Below the pieces are notes generated by a model, which was not told the DNA's origin, did not search any database, and saw nothing but the letters and a program-made list of their open reading frames with translations. Both the position numbers and the translations under genes were made by a program. From contig OY756967.1 in the NCBI GenBank assembly GCA_963580455.1, forward strand, positions 3,370,501-3,434,500: a DNA stretch of 64,000 nucleotides, read 5' to 3'. Below are positions 46,401 through 56,838 of the stretch, in pieces; within the stretch, counting starts at the first letter, position 1, and every line of letters starts with the position of its first letter. Origin of the DNA: Euonymus europaeus. Its lineage: Eukaryota; Streptophyta; Magnoliopsida; Celastrales; Celastraceae.

Positions 46401-48476
46401 AGAAGATGTGGAAACTGTAAGAGTAACTGCTGAAGACCTATGTTCAACACCCAATTTTTGGGGCTTTCAGCATGCACAATGGCATGACTCTTGTATTCAA
46501 AAATACATTGTCCATGGAAAGTTCTGTGCAGTGGTTCTGTGCATCACCAATGAGGTTGCTGTGGAGCTAAGTTCTGCGTCTCTGGGTGTTGAGCAGAATG
46601 ATAGGGGTGCTCAAAATCATGGCATGGAGGGGCAAATGAAAATAGTTTCAAGATTCTGTGTTTATCTTCTAGATAAAGTTCTCATGGAAAATGGTTTTTC
46701 TTGGGAAGACACAATGGTCAGTTTTTTCGACACAAGCCTTTCTTCTTTTATTCAATTAATGTTTGATTTGAGATTAGGTGCAGTTACAATCATGGAAACA
46801 TTACTGACAGAACGACTGAACGGAATTTGCTATGAATATTAAGCTCTTTGGAATGATAAATTAAGAAGCAAATGCTTTAGAAGAATTGTACCACCACCAC
46901 CACCACCACTATCATTATTGTTGTTATTATTATTATTATTGTTATTATAGCTTTCCTACTTTGAATGGTCATTAATTTCTTTATCAACTTGAAGCTGTGT
47001 TTACAATTGTTTTGAATAGCTTCTTTGATTTCAACCCCCTCAAAGGATAACTTTTGGCAACTACTTGATTCCTGGTTGTACATTCATAAATCTTATCAAT
47101 TGTAGTCAGAATTTTGTAAAATTGAAGTTTAAATTGTTTGCAGTCTGGTGTTGCAGTTTAATATAGCTGTTAATTTTACTATTAGACTCGAAGGTTGTCT
47201 CAATCAAGTGCATTTAGGACAATACGAGATCGTTTGGGGGTGGCGGGGAGAATGAGGAGGGAGGGGGATAGTCGGGTTTGGGAAACTTGAGTGGATTTCT
47301 GGCACATTCGTTTTTGCTTATTGTTTTCACTTATTGGTAGATGAAAAACCATTGAAGGGATGCGTTTTATTAAATTCACAATACGTTTGGACAGAGGTCA
47401 GCACTAACCCCGTTCCTATTTGTTAGATTGATGGATGAACTCTCACAACATATCTAAGGTGAGATACCTTGTGCTTGTTGCATGTTGGTTGCAGATATGG
47501 TTCTAGTGAATGGCACAATATTGGAAGTTGACTCAAAACTAGAGATGTAGATGCAAGGATGATGTATGGTTTTGAGTGTTGCGCTATTAGGAGATAACAT
47601 ATCCAAAAATACATGTGGCAGAAATGCAAATCCTTCGTTGGATCTATGGTCACACAAGGAAAAATATGATAAGAAATGTGTTTTTTAGATCTATATAGGA
47701 TTAGCACCAATTGAAGAAAACTGTTTTAAGATGTAATGGGTATGTACAATGTAGAGCTAGTGGTGAGGTGGTAAGAAATATCAACAAAATTTATACAGGG
47801 GAGAGAACTTGAAGTAGCTAGAAATGACATGAATTCAGTAGGAGTCTATCAAAATGTGATTCTAAATAGAAATGAATGGCTGAAATGAATACTCGTAGTG
47901 GATTCCTGTTAATTTTCTCATAAACCGCTGACCCCAAACTTTTGGGATAAAGGGTCAAATGATGTTGATGATAGGGATGGATTTTATTCTAAACATAGAC
48001 CTAATAGCTGTTCTGTATATGCACCCTCTGTCTGTCAAAGTATATTTGTAGACCTACTAATGACTTTGACATTTACTTATAGCTGTTCGGTATGTGCACT
48101 CTCTTTGTTGCTCAAAGCATCAGGTTGGCTTTTTAGTTTTAGCGATGATCATCTCATTACATGCATCTGCTGTTATCCTCTTAGTTTTATCATTTTTATT
48201 TTCATTAATTCTAGTCTCACTCTGTTTGGTTTTTTCTTTCTTCGTGTTTTAAATTTGTAGAATTTGAGGATATACTACCCAGCGAACCTAGAAGTGACGC
48301 TGAAGACTTTGTCACTCATGTTTGTGGAGGCATTTAAAAAGCTTGCGGAAATCGGCAGATTTCTTCTCACTGGTATGGATCCCATTTTTAATCTTGTTCC
48401 TGTGTTAGGTGCTGGTCGATTTGCTGAAACCACAGATGATACGATCACCTGTGAATTATTTGCTCAGAATTCATGA
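40251..48476 (+). CDS. DPH6: Diphthine-ammonia ligase (ATP-PPase domain plus two RidA/YjgF-like domains), twelve exons
   Basis: Exons 40251-40328, 40475-40546, 40831-40910, 41282-41507, 41603-41635, 42083-42165, 42271-42343, 43180-43522, 43650-43981, 45260-45597, 46365-46716 and 48261-48476 join in frame to 741 residues. The enzyme performs the last step of diphthamide formation on eEF2, amidating diphthine with ammonium and ATP in the cytosol. The N-terminal ATP pyrophosphatase domain starts with the PP-loop SGGKDS (residues 8-13) and continues with YKMTHGDEVEDM, SGAIASDYQRLRVESVC, and GEGGEYETLTLDCP (about 200-213). Two C-terminal RidA-like domains follow (for example APSCIGPYSQATFHKDIIYMAGQLG near 430-455). 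All key blocks are intact and the length fits plant DPH6. Intron 3 uses a GC donor. Introns 5, 7, 9 and 11 contain repeats. Confidence 0.93.
40375..40445. repeat. (CT)n(TA)n(CA)n compound microsatellite in DPH6 intron 1
   Basis: Runs of CT, then TA (interrupted once by GATA), then CA, in the short first intron. Confidence 0.9.
41804..41907. repeat. Dispersed repeat, copy 2 (DPH6 intron 5)
   Basis: CGGGTGGGTATTTTCTGATTTTG through GCAGCCCGTAAATCATCAAA matches 25123-25222 in the same orientation, with a ten-base insertion before GATTTGCAG. Confidence 0.7.
42848..42935 (+). mobile_element. Possible SINE fragment in DPH6 intron 7
   Basis: TTAGCCTGGTTGGCAAAGGC resembles a pol III A box region, and GGGTCAAGTTTCGCCC about 50 bases later resembles a decayed B box. 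No target repeat was found. Confidence 0.4.
44895..44995 (+). mobile_element. Possible SINE 3'-body fragment in DPH6 intron 9
   Basis: The words GTAAGGAAGGTTTGCGCACATC, TGACCCCGTC and GGAGCCTTGTGCACGGG are in the order seen in Au-like plant SINE bodies. No boundaries resolved; recognition is from memory of the family. Confidence 0.4.
46889..46950. repeat. (ACC)n and (TTA)n trinucleotide repeats in DPH6 intron 11
   Basis: Six ACC units followed after a short spacer by repeated TTA/TTG units. Confidence 0.85.
47415..47970 (+). mobile_element. RTE-type LINE remnant in DPH6 intron 11
   Basis: Plus-strand fragments in order: MDELSQHI then, after a stop, a CMLVADMVLVNGT segment (the decayed LFADDIVL catalytic block of reverse transcriptase), MMYGFECCAIRR, WQKCKSFVGSM, IGLAPIEE and finally GCTGACCCCAAACTTTTGGGAT. 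The latter matches the usual ADPxxLGL-coding 3' end of plant RTE elements. Several stops and frame changes; same strand as the host gene. Confidence 0.75.
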
Positions 48477-50800
48477 GTTTGTGTCGAATTATTTGGTATT
48501 AGATGCCTCTAGTAAACATAAATGAATCTGCCAAATTGGTGGGTTATGCTTTACTAAACTCTATTCAAGTTCCGGTGTCCGGAACTAAATTATGTGCCTG
48601 TTGTACCATGTCCCAGGGCATGTTTCTTAAACAATTTGATTTCCTAGTTAGTGTTGCAGCTGTGACAGTGGCTGGTATGTGAGAAATAAGATACCAGGAG
48701 GAAATTGGGGAAATGGTTACTTTGTGCAATTGTGATTTTTGGGATGATAAGATTTTTACTGAGATTGGAGCATTCTTGGAAATTCAGATTCTCTTGATGA
48801 GATAGTGTTGTGATTAAACTTCTGTGGATCAAGGGGATCTTTAGTGGCAGATGCACATTGAGTTTGTAGCATGATATTCTTTTATGTGGAATCCGATAGT
48901 TGAAATTACATTGTCATTACAGGCCTTCCTCGTCTGAATTTTTTGCCATTGTTTTGTGACCAGCCTTGACACTTGGCTACAGATTAACTATTAGCATTGG
49001 CTTTGACTGATTAATGATTTATTTTCCCTAATACATCAACTGTTATTTACTCTGAATATTGTTTTTTTTTCTTCTTCTTGTAAATATATTGCAAGTGTTT
49101 TCTATAGGGAGAAACAACATTGCACAACTCATGATGATATTATTGGCGCATTATCTAGGCCTTGCTTTGAGTGTTTTCAATGATAAGAATTTATTGGGTC
49201 AGTGAATTCGAACTTTCAAGTTCATTACTTGGAACATAGAGTTTTAATAGCGAATCCGGGTTTTGGTCCATCGAACAGAGAAAAAGTGATTTTACGAGAG
49301 AAAAGAGTTATGACCAATTTTGGAAGTTTGAATCTCAGTGTTTAGGATATTTGACCCTGTTAGAGTTTAGTAGTTAGGATTCTAGGGTTTAACACTTGTG
49401 ACATTTAAGATTTTAGTAGTGAATCTGTTCCCTGAGCCCTTTAGAATTTAGTAAATTTGAGTCTTGGGATAGGGTTTTAGTAGTGAATCCAAACTTTGAG
49501 TCTATTGAACAGAGAAAAACAGATTTTATTGGGAAAAAATGATTCTATAGAAAAATAGAGATTTTTCTGAGAAAAAATAATTCTAGACTAGCGATGGAAG
49601 GAAATTTGTGATTTCATGTTTTTTTTACATAGTAGTGAATTTGAGCTTTGGATCTATCAAATAAGGAAAAAGTGATTTTACAGAGAGATTTTTGCACTAG
49701 GAGTAGAAGGAAAATTGTGATTTTATGTTTTCTTTTTTTGCTCAACTTTTATGTTTGACCACCAAAATGATTGCCGCTTCTCTCAAAAGAAGCACGACTA
49801 CTAGAGGAGTAAAACCCGACCTATGGCGGCTAAAATGGAGGTCCATCGTCCCTTGAAAGCCACTGCGAAGCACCATTGGCAACATAAAAAATAAAAAAAA
49901 TTCCGTCGCTGTCGTCGTTTTTTTTTTATGTCAGATCAAGGAGGTTGGCGGCGTTGGATTCATTTAGTCGGGAGGAATGTAACTCCACCAATTTTATATC
50001 GATTTGATGTCAAAAACAGTCAGATTGAGGCAAAACGCAATTCGGAGTCTGGATTGAATTTTGCCTCGATCCCGCTGTTTCCAATGACGGATTGAGGGGA
50101 GTCCCCTATTGTTGGACACGTCTCGGTGATACGATTCCAACGGTGGTGGTGTTGCTTCGATCAAACTTCAGGAATGAGAGATATGATTGTTGACCCGTTT
50201 TAATCTAGTTGGATGCTTGTATTTTTAAAATATTCATCATTTTATCCTTATTTTTAAGTTTCAAAATGGAGTGGATTTATTTTAAAGAGGGATGTTCCTT
50301 AAGTCTTTCTATCTTATTTGTCCTATAAAAAAATTCATCATTAGGACAGTATGCAAATTAAATTATTTGTCTCCCCTAAATTAGGGAGATTTACCGTGCT
50401 GGCACATTTTAGTTTCAATATTTCAATCTCATAAATAATAAACGTGAAAATAATGGGTTGATAAATATAAATAATACATTAATCACAAAATTATTTTTTA
50501 AAAAAATTATGCAAATCGGGGTCACTTAGTGATGGTAATGTGAACATATTTTTAAAGGATAAAATCGTGCTGACCTCGGATTGAGAGTGGAGTGCTAACA
50601 AATAAGTATTCAAACTTCCAACTATTCGAAACCCTTCCGAAGGATAAAATGGTGCAAATCTTGGTCCGAGAACATACAATACTTCAAATGAATTGGATCC
50701 AACATCTCTAGTTTTCCTTGTACCTGCTCTCCTTATGTTACTAAGAGAGTATTTCTCATCTGGGTCCTACATCACCTGAATTAATCTGACTGTGTAATCA
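48477..50800. other. Intergenic downstream of DPH6
   Basis: About 49230-49700 contains three diverged copies of a unit reading TTTAGTAGTGAATCC...GAACAGAGAAAAA...GATTTTA. About 49790-50130 is less AT-rich but has no frame of note. No gene supported. Confidence 0.5.
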
Positions 50801-51134
50801 CGTGCTAAAGAGAATCTAAGTGATCACGGGTTACTCAAAACAAATCAGATGTTAATGTTGGTTGGGTTTGCAAAACAAAACATAACATTATTGGGAATAA
50901 AGAAAACGCATAATATCAAAGGATAAGAACGTCATTAACTGTTTACAGTATCAAAATCTCTAAAATTATTTAATAGTCAGTGTCATTTCAGTATTTCACG
51001 ACCCATGGATGGTTGAAAATGGAGGAACTCAACTGCCAGTTGTGATTTAGATGAACCTAAATAAATGCTTACATCTTCTAAGAAGGTCATACTCCTTAGC
51101 AATTAGCCAACCAATTAGTGCTAATCTCTACTTG

Positions 51135-51440
51135 GGGTGACAAAATATCGATTCCGGATTCGACAATCTAAGATGATACAAAATATGTGCATGTTTAGAC
51201 CTAAATTTGTTTGAATTTTCAAACATACTTAATTGTTCATATCCATATTAATTCAAATCCAGACAAATAAATCAGATAAAATTTTTGTATTTGGATTCCG
51301 ACCTGATTTTGAAGCGGACAAAATCTTTGTATTTAGTATTACACCTAAATTTTCCACATATAATTTATGTCTAAACTTAATTTAATTCAAATCGAACATA
51401 ATTTGATCATCTAAATTGGACATAGTTTTGTCACCCTGAC
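51135..51440. mobile_element. Putative hAT-like MITE upstream of LTPG gene 1
   Basis: GGGGTGACAAAATA at the left and TTTTGTCACCCTG at the right form inverted ends around an AT-rich, non-coding block. The same left end (AGGGGTGACAAAATA) is present at the equivalent place in copy 2 (about 55352), but the interior differs there. The target repeat is degraded. Confidence 0.5.
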
Positions 51441-51592
51441 CTATTTGCAAGGCTATTTTTTTTCTAGTTTTTGTGTATCCTCAAGAAATCAAAAGACAGG
51501 GCATGGCATGGTTGTACACTAGCTAGGAGACAAAAATCATGTTAAAAGTCTTATGTAACCACCACCTACACAATACACACTCTATATAGTCT

Positions 51593-51599
51593 AGATACA
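51593..51599 (+). promoter_or_regulatory. TATA box of LTPG gene 1
   Basis: TATATAG 113 bases upstream of the chosen start; gene 2 has TATATA at the equivalent position. Confidence 0.6.
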
Positions 51600-51711
51600 C
51601 AATTTTATTTATATGTATATATATGGTATCAACTATCAAGCAAGCATAATATTGTGCGAGCCACCACCCACCTCTTCTTCTCACTTTATTTTTCCATTTA
51701 CTGAGACGAAA

Positions 51712-52640
51712 ATGAAAATGTGTTCAAGCAATATTGCTTCGTGGTTGGTTCTGGTGTTGATTTTGGTTGGGCTTGCAAGGTCAGATGTAGGGCAAGACAG
51801 AGCTGAATGTGCAGACAAACTAGCTGGGTTAGCCCCATGCCTGAGTTATGTGGGTGGACAGGCCAAAGCACCAACTTCAGACTGCTGTGGTGGGCTTAAA
51901 CAAGTGCTTGATAAGAACAGGAAGTGCCTCTGCGTCCTAATTAAAGATAGAAATGATCCAAAACTTGGCCTCAAAATCAATGCTACTCGTGCAGCAACAC
52001 TTCCTAATACATGCCATGAATCTTCTAATATTACTGAGTGCATCGGTAAGTAAATATATATATATATATATATATTGGAAAAGCTTTTGAGGTTATTTAT
52101 TATTTATTTTTTGGTTTTTGGATTCAGATCTTCTGCACTTACCGCCTAACTCAGCAGATGCTAAGATGTTTAAGGGATTTGCAAATATTGCAGCAGGGAA
52201 AAGCACAACAATTACCAATGAAGGTATGTAAACATGAACTTGTTCTGATAGATTTAATATACAGTACTCCTGTTGTCAATAGTCACGTGAGTAAGTTTGG
52301 ACATCCGATATGCTTCGGGCCGTTAGATTCAAGCCACAAAAATTTTCCAACTAAAAATATGGTAAGTTACCGTTAGTCAAAACTCAACACGTGATTACAA
52401 GTACATACGAAAGGCCTTTATAATCATGTTTAGTACATGTAATTGTGTTTTTAGAGACTATATATGGATTCTATATATATAATTTTTGATTTGGTCTGAA
52501 TTGAAGGGAATTCCACTGCTAGCAATGGTGAATTAAAGAGTGATGGTGGAAGGAGAAAGGAAAGCTTGGCATTTAAGAAGATGTTTTGTGGTTCTGGAGC
52601 TTTGATATGGCTGCTTATGGCCTCACACTTGATGATGTGA
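51712..52640 (+). CDS. GPI-anchored non-specific lipid-transfer protein, LTPG-like (gene 1)
   Basis: Exons 51712-52045, 52128-52223 and 52507-52640 join to 187 residues. A signal peptide (SNIASWLVLVLILVGLARS) precedes an eight-cysteine domain with spacing C-x9-C-x14-CC-x12-CxC and two further Cys. This is the disulfide-braced hydrophobic pocket of nsLTPs. After LLHLPPNSADAKMFKGF comes a short Ser/Asn-rich linker, then a hydrophobic C-terminus (CGSGALIWLLMASHLMM) typical of a GPI-anchor signal. LTPG proteins sit on the outer plasma membrane or wall and help move cuticular or suberin lipids. The start at MKMCSS is chosen because upstream codons of the open frame lie before any signal peptide. 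The intron positions are those usual for plant LTPG genes. Closest by eye to the Arabidopsis LTPG13/14-type (At2g44290/At2g44300) group. Confidence 0.9.
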
Positions 52641-54365
52641 ATTGGGTTTTCATGTTTATCTCCAAAATCTTAATTTTATTGTATGATCAACTTGTCATTG
52701 TAGATCAGTTCCACTCCCATCATTAATTTCCCCAACTGTTTTGTTATCTAATTATTATGGGAAATGAAAATGGACCCAAGAAAATTCTGGATATGACAGA
52801 AACAGTTTCTATCAAATCCATCATGTATTTGCAGTTTGCTGCATCAAATTAAGATATTTAGTGCAAATGAGACACAGTGTTAATAGCACCTTAATGAGTA
52901 TTGTGACAGTTTAGCACATGATAATGTCACAAATAGACAAGAATTTGTCTTGTGGGTCAAACATAACTTTAATTAATTAGGTTATGCATTCACGGGTTGA
53001 TCAAAACTATCACGGGTTACCAAAACAAATCGGATGTGCTTTTTGCAAAAACTGAGATGCGACATTTGGAGGAAAACACGTAGAACAAGACAATGAACTT
53101 TTTTTTATTTATCAATAATGAGACAATTGTGAAAGGAATATATTTAGTTTTGAATCATCAAATTTGATTACACTTTTTATTGTTATTTTATATTTAAATT
53201 TAATACTATAAGTTCTGTAAATTATTTCGTTACCAAAAGACAATATTTATTTCCAAATTGAACAAAACCTATAAAACATCATCCATGGAGAGAGTTGAAC
53301 AATTTCAAGTCATCAAAATTGATCGTTGTACACTTTTTATTTTTATTTTATGCCTAAATTTACTAGTATAGGCTTCATAGATTAATAACTTTTTAGATAT
53401 ATTTTTGGGGTCTAGGCTTTTTTAAAAAAAAATACTATGTTTAATGATCAATTTTATGAATACAACGATATATTTTTTATTCAAAATAAAATATGGAATT
53501 CAATGTGAAAAGTACATGATAATTCGAAACCGTTGGATATAAAACACAAAATATTTCATACACTTTTTTTGTTGCATTTGATTTCGTTTCGAATAAAAAA
53601 ATCATTATATTTGTAAAATCGATCAACAACAAATATAATTTTTTGAAATTAAAAAATATATATTTTGAACTCCAAAAGTGATCCCAAAAATCAAGTGCAC
53701 ATGAGAGAATTCATCTATATGAGTAATGCCACATCCACCCAAACTATAACACGTACATTTTATCCCCAAATTTATGCGATATGTGTTTTAATCATTGATT
53801 ATAAATAGACTACTTCCCATTAATTAAGGGTGAAATAGGGCCTCAAGCACATATTTATCCTTTCATAAGATTCTACTTTGAGATGGTATTATAGCAGTAC
53901 CAGTACCAATAAGGCTCCTAATTTGCCAATTTGGGCAACCCATTTTGGTAATTAAGCTTTTTGGACATTTCATGAGTCTAAATAATGTCCAATAAGAAAA
54001 TGATAAATATTCCAAAATTTTAATGTTCTAAATGTTTTGGTTGTGATGTATCAAGCAATGAACTGATTCACGTGCATGGGAATCTTATATTTAAGTTGAA
54101 AATAAAGTAAATTAAGGGTGTAAACGTTCAGTTGAGGACATTTTTTCCATTTTTTGACATTAATCTAAGTGATTGAACGGTTGATTATTGACGGTAACTT
54201 TTATTATCAGTCGATTATATTAAAGAAATATGTAAATCTTCTAAATAATCGACTGATAATTTCGATTATTTCAAATATTTTTTACAATCCTAAAGTGAAC
54301 TCTTGATTGTTTGACACATTATAACGAGACATTTCGAACACTAATTAAATATTCAGATGAAGATC
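52641..54365. other. Intergenic between LTPG genes
   Basis: Contains the 3' flank of gene 1, with the empty-site version of the MULE target at 52720-52728, and a block at about 52970-53080 shared with other flanks. The remainder is AT-rich and featureless. Confidence 0.55.
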
Positions 54366-54370
54366 ATTAC

Positions 54371-54729
54371 TGTTGTAATTTAGTATGGAGCCTGTTTTGT
54401 TTGAGGCCCCAGTTGATGACCCGATCCGAAAAGATATTGTGAATATTGCAAGTAAATTTTTTGGAAGCTTACTTTGTGGAGCGAAGGTGAGGGCTGATAG
54501 GCCCGAACCGGATACTATGTTTTTTCAGCCCACTTATGGTGGTGCGTGTGGGTGGTTAAAATGATTGTAAACCCTAGCCGCAATTGTATTCTGATTCTCT
54601 AAAAATAGTGGAACTTTCTGCAACTCCGAGGACGTAGACACAATTGGCCGAACCTTGTAAATCTCTTTTGTTTTTCGTTTTCCTTGCATTGCATTGATTT
54701 CTATTATGTCTACGTGTTATCTCCTAACA
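54371..54729 (+). mobile_element. Solo LTR of a Copia-like retrotransposon, 359 bp
   Basis: Begins TGTTGTAATT and ends CTCCTAACA, so it has TG...CA ends with a TGTT/AACA inverted repeat, and is flanked by a perfect 5-bp duplication ATTAC (54366-54370 and 54730-54734). The internal text AACTCCGAGGACGTAGACAC and GAACCTTGTAAATCTC is the R/U5 pattern of plant Copia LTRs. No primer-binding site follows, so the internal part was lost by LTR-LTR recombination. Confidence 0.87.
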
Positions 54730-54734
54730 ATTAC

Positions 54735-54977
54735 TTCCCACTATACCAAATCAACACTCTTAGCTTTTTTCCGCCTTGGGGCTTTTGGAGTTGGTTTGTG
54801 GGTTGGGGTTTCAGCTGTTTTTCCTTCTTCTTTTTTTTGTGAGTGGGTAGTGTTCGCTGGTTCTGGTGTTTTTTTTTTGTGTTCTGTTCTTTCTTACTTT
54901 TTAATATGGGTCTATAAATCACGGTATTCCTTCTCCATAAGCAAAGGTTATTAATAAATTTCAGGAGGTATTGCCCT

Positions 54978-55028
<51 letters not shown>

Positions 55029-55794
55029 AGAAGCTCTTTTGTTTACTAAAGCCTCAAGCAATATGATATTTATCATTATCTGTTTATAGTATCAAAAAAT
55101 AAATTAAAAAAATTAATAATTCTAATGTCATATGTGAATACAATGTGTCAAAACTTAGGTGGTGTACTTCACGAGCTATGGATAGTTGAGAATGTAGGAA
55201 CTCAACCACCAACTGTAATTTAGATGAACATGACATGAATGATTCTTTTCTTTTTAGGAAAAACACAGAATGACATCAAAATGCTTGCATCTTCTAATTA
55301 AGGTCAAACAAGCATACTCTTTAGCAATTAGTGCTAATCTCTACTTTCAAGTAGGGGTGACAAAATAGGAAAATGATATATATCTCATGGAGCTGTATCC
55401 CATGGGATCCCATATTTTATTTCATTGTATTATTACAATGGAATAACATATTTTATTACAATAGAATAACGTATTTCATTGTAATAATACGTATTTCACT
55501 GTATTAGAATCTGTTATTTCATTGTATTATTACAATAAAATATCTTATACGCATAAGATATTTTTTTATAGTTTTTGTGGATCCTCAAGAAATCAAAAGA
55601 CAAGGCAGTGCATTGTTGTACACTAGGAGACAAAAATAGTGTTAAGTCTAATGTAACCACCAACTACTACATAGTACAAAACTCTATATACAATTAGGTG
55701 TGTCAACTATCAATCAAGCATAATATTGCGCAAGCCACCACCCACCGACTCCTTCTGTCTCACTTTATTTTTCCATTTACTGAGCACGAAATTA
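54735..55794. other. Promoter region of LTPG gene 2
   Basis: A (TA)n run at about 54980-55025. From about 55130 the sequence follows the gene 1 promoter. About 55370-55560 is unique to copy 2 and has short palindromic ATTGTATTATTACAAT words. TATATA at 55685-55690. Confidence 0.55.
55685..55690 (+). promoter_or_regulatory. TATA box of LTPG gene 2
   Basis: TATATA in ACTCTATATACAATT, about 105 bases before the start codon, in the position equivalent to that in gene 1. Confidence 0.55.
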
Positions 55795-56741
55795 ATGAAA
55801 ATGGGTTCAAGCAATATTGCTTTGTGGTTGGTTCTGGTGTTGATTTTGGTTGGGTTTGCAAGGTCAGATGTAGAGCAAGACAGAGCTGAATGTGCAGACA
55901 AACTAGTTGGGTTAGCCCCATGCCTGAGTTATGTGGGTGGACAGGCCAAAGCACCAACTTCTGGCTGCTGTGGTGGGCTTAAACAGGTGCTTGATAAGAG
56001 CAGGAAGTGCCTCTGCGTCCTAATTAAAGATAGAAATGATCCAAAACTTGGCTTCAAAATCAATGATACTCTTGCAGCAACACTTCCTAATACATGCCAT
56101 ACATCTTCTAATATGACTGAGTGCATCGGTAAGTGTGTGTGTGTATATATATATATATATTTGTGTGTGTGGGAAAAGCTTTAATTTTGAGGTTTTTTAT
56201 TTCTTATTTTTTGGATTCAGATCTTCTGCACTTACCACCTAACTCAGCAGATGCTAAGATGTTCAAGGGATTTGCAAATATCGCAGCAGGGAAAAACACA
56301 ACAATTACCAATGAAGGTATACAAACATAAACTTGTTCTGATAGATTTAATATACAGTACTCCTGTTGTCAAGACACACGTGAGTAAGTTCGGACATCCG
56401 ATATGCTTCCGGCATCAAGTCTGCACACACAAAATTTTCCACTTAAAAATATGTTATGTAAGTTGGCTAAAAATTCAACACGTGATCATAAAAATATATG
56501 AAACTCCTATACACTGGTGCACCAAACACCATAGTCCAATCCAATCTCATTAGTTTAATGTAATTGTGTTTATATATATGGATTCTATATAATTTTTGAT
56601 TTGGTCTGAATTGAAGGGAATTCCACTGCTAGCAATGGTGAAGTAAAGAGTGATGGTGGAAGAAGAAAGGAAAGCTTGGCATTGAAGATGTTATGTGGTT
56701 CTGGAGCTTTGATATGGCTGCTATTGTGGCCTCATATTTGA
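55795..56741 (+). CDS. GPI-anchored non-specific lipid-transfer protein, LTPG-like (gene 2)
   Basis: Exons 55795-56128, 56221-56316 and 56617-56741 join to 184 residues. It is a close paralogue of gene 1: same signal peptide, same eight-cysteine spacing, same intron phases. Replacements include an Asp-to-Gly change before the CC pair and a lost NxT glycosylation motif in the loop (NDTLAAT keeps one, NATRAAT in gene 1). The C-terminal hydrophobic tail differs because a two-base insertion (CTATTGTGGCC against CTTATGGCC) shifts the last codons to LLLWPHI and ends the protein earlier. The tail is still hydrophobic, so anchoring may survive. A MULE begins 97 bases after the stop codon and may alter the 3' UTR. 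Confidence 0.9.
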
Positions 56742-56838
56742 TGATGTGAATTGGGTTTTCATGTTTATCTCCAAAATCTTAATTTTGTTGTATATATGAT
56801 CAACTTGTCATTGTAGAGTTCCACTCCCACCATTAATT

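Larger units (their letters stand above)
50801..51711. other. Promoter region of LTPG gene 1
   Basis: Blocks at about 50815-50895 and 51020-51130 recur around LTPG gene 2 (about 52970-53080, 58700-58800 and 55190-55360), showing that a segment of several kb was duplicated. A TATATAG element lies at 51593-51599. A putative hAT-like MITE occupies about 51135-51440. Confidence 0.55.

Noticed and set aside
46877..46950. CRISPR-like short repeats
   Set aside because: They are plain trinucleotide microsatellites without spacers; CRISPR arrays are not expected in a plant nuclear sequence.
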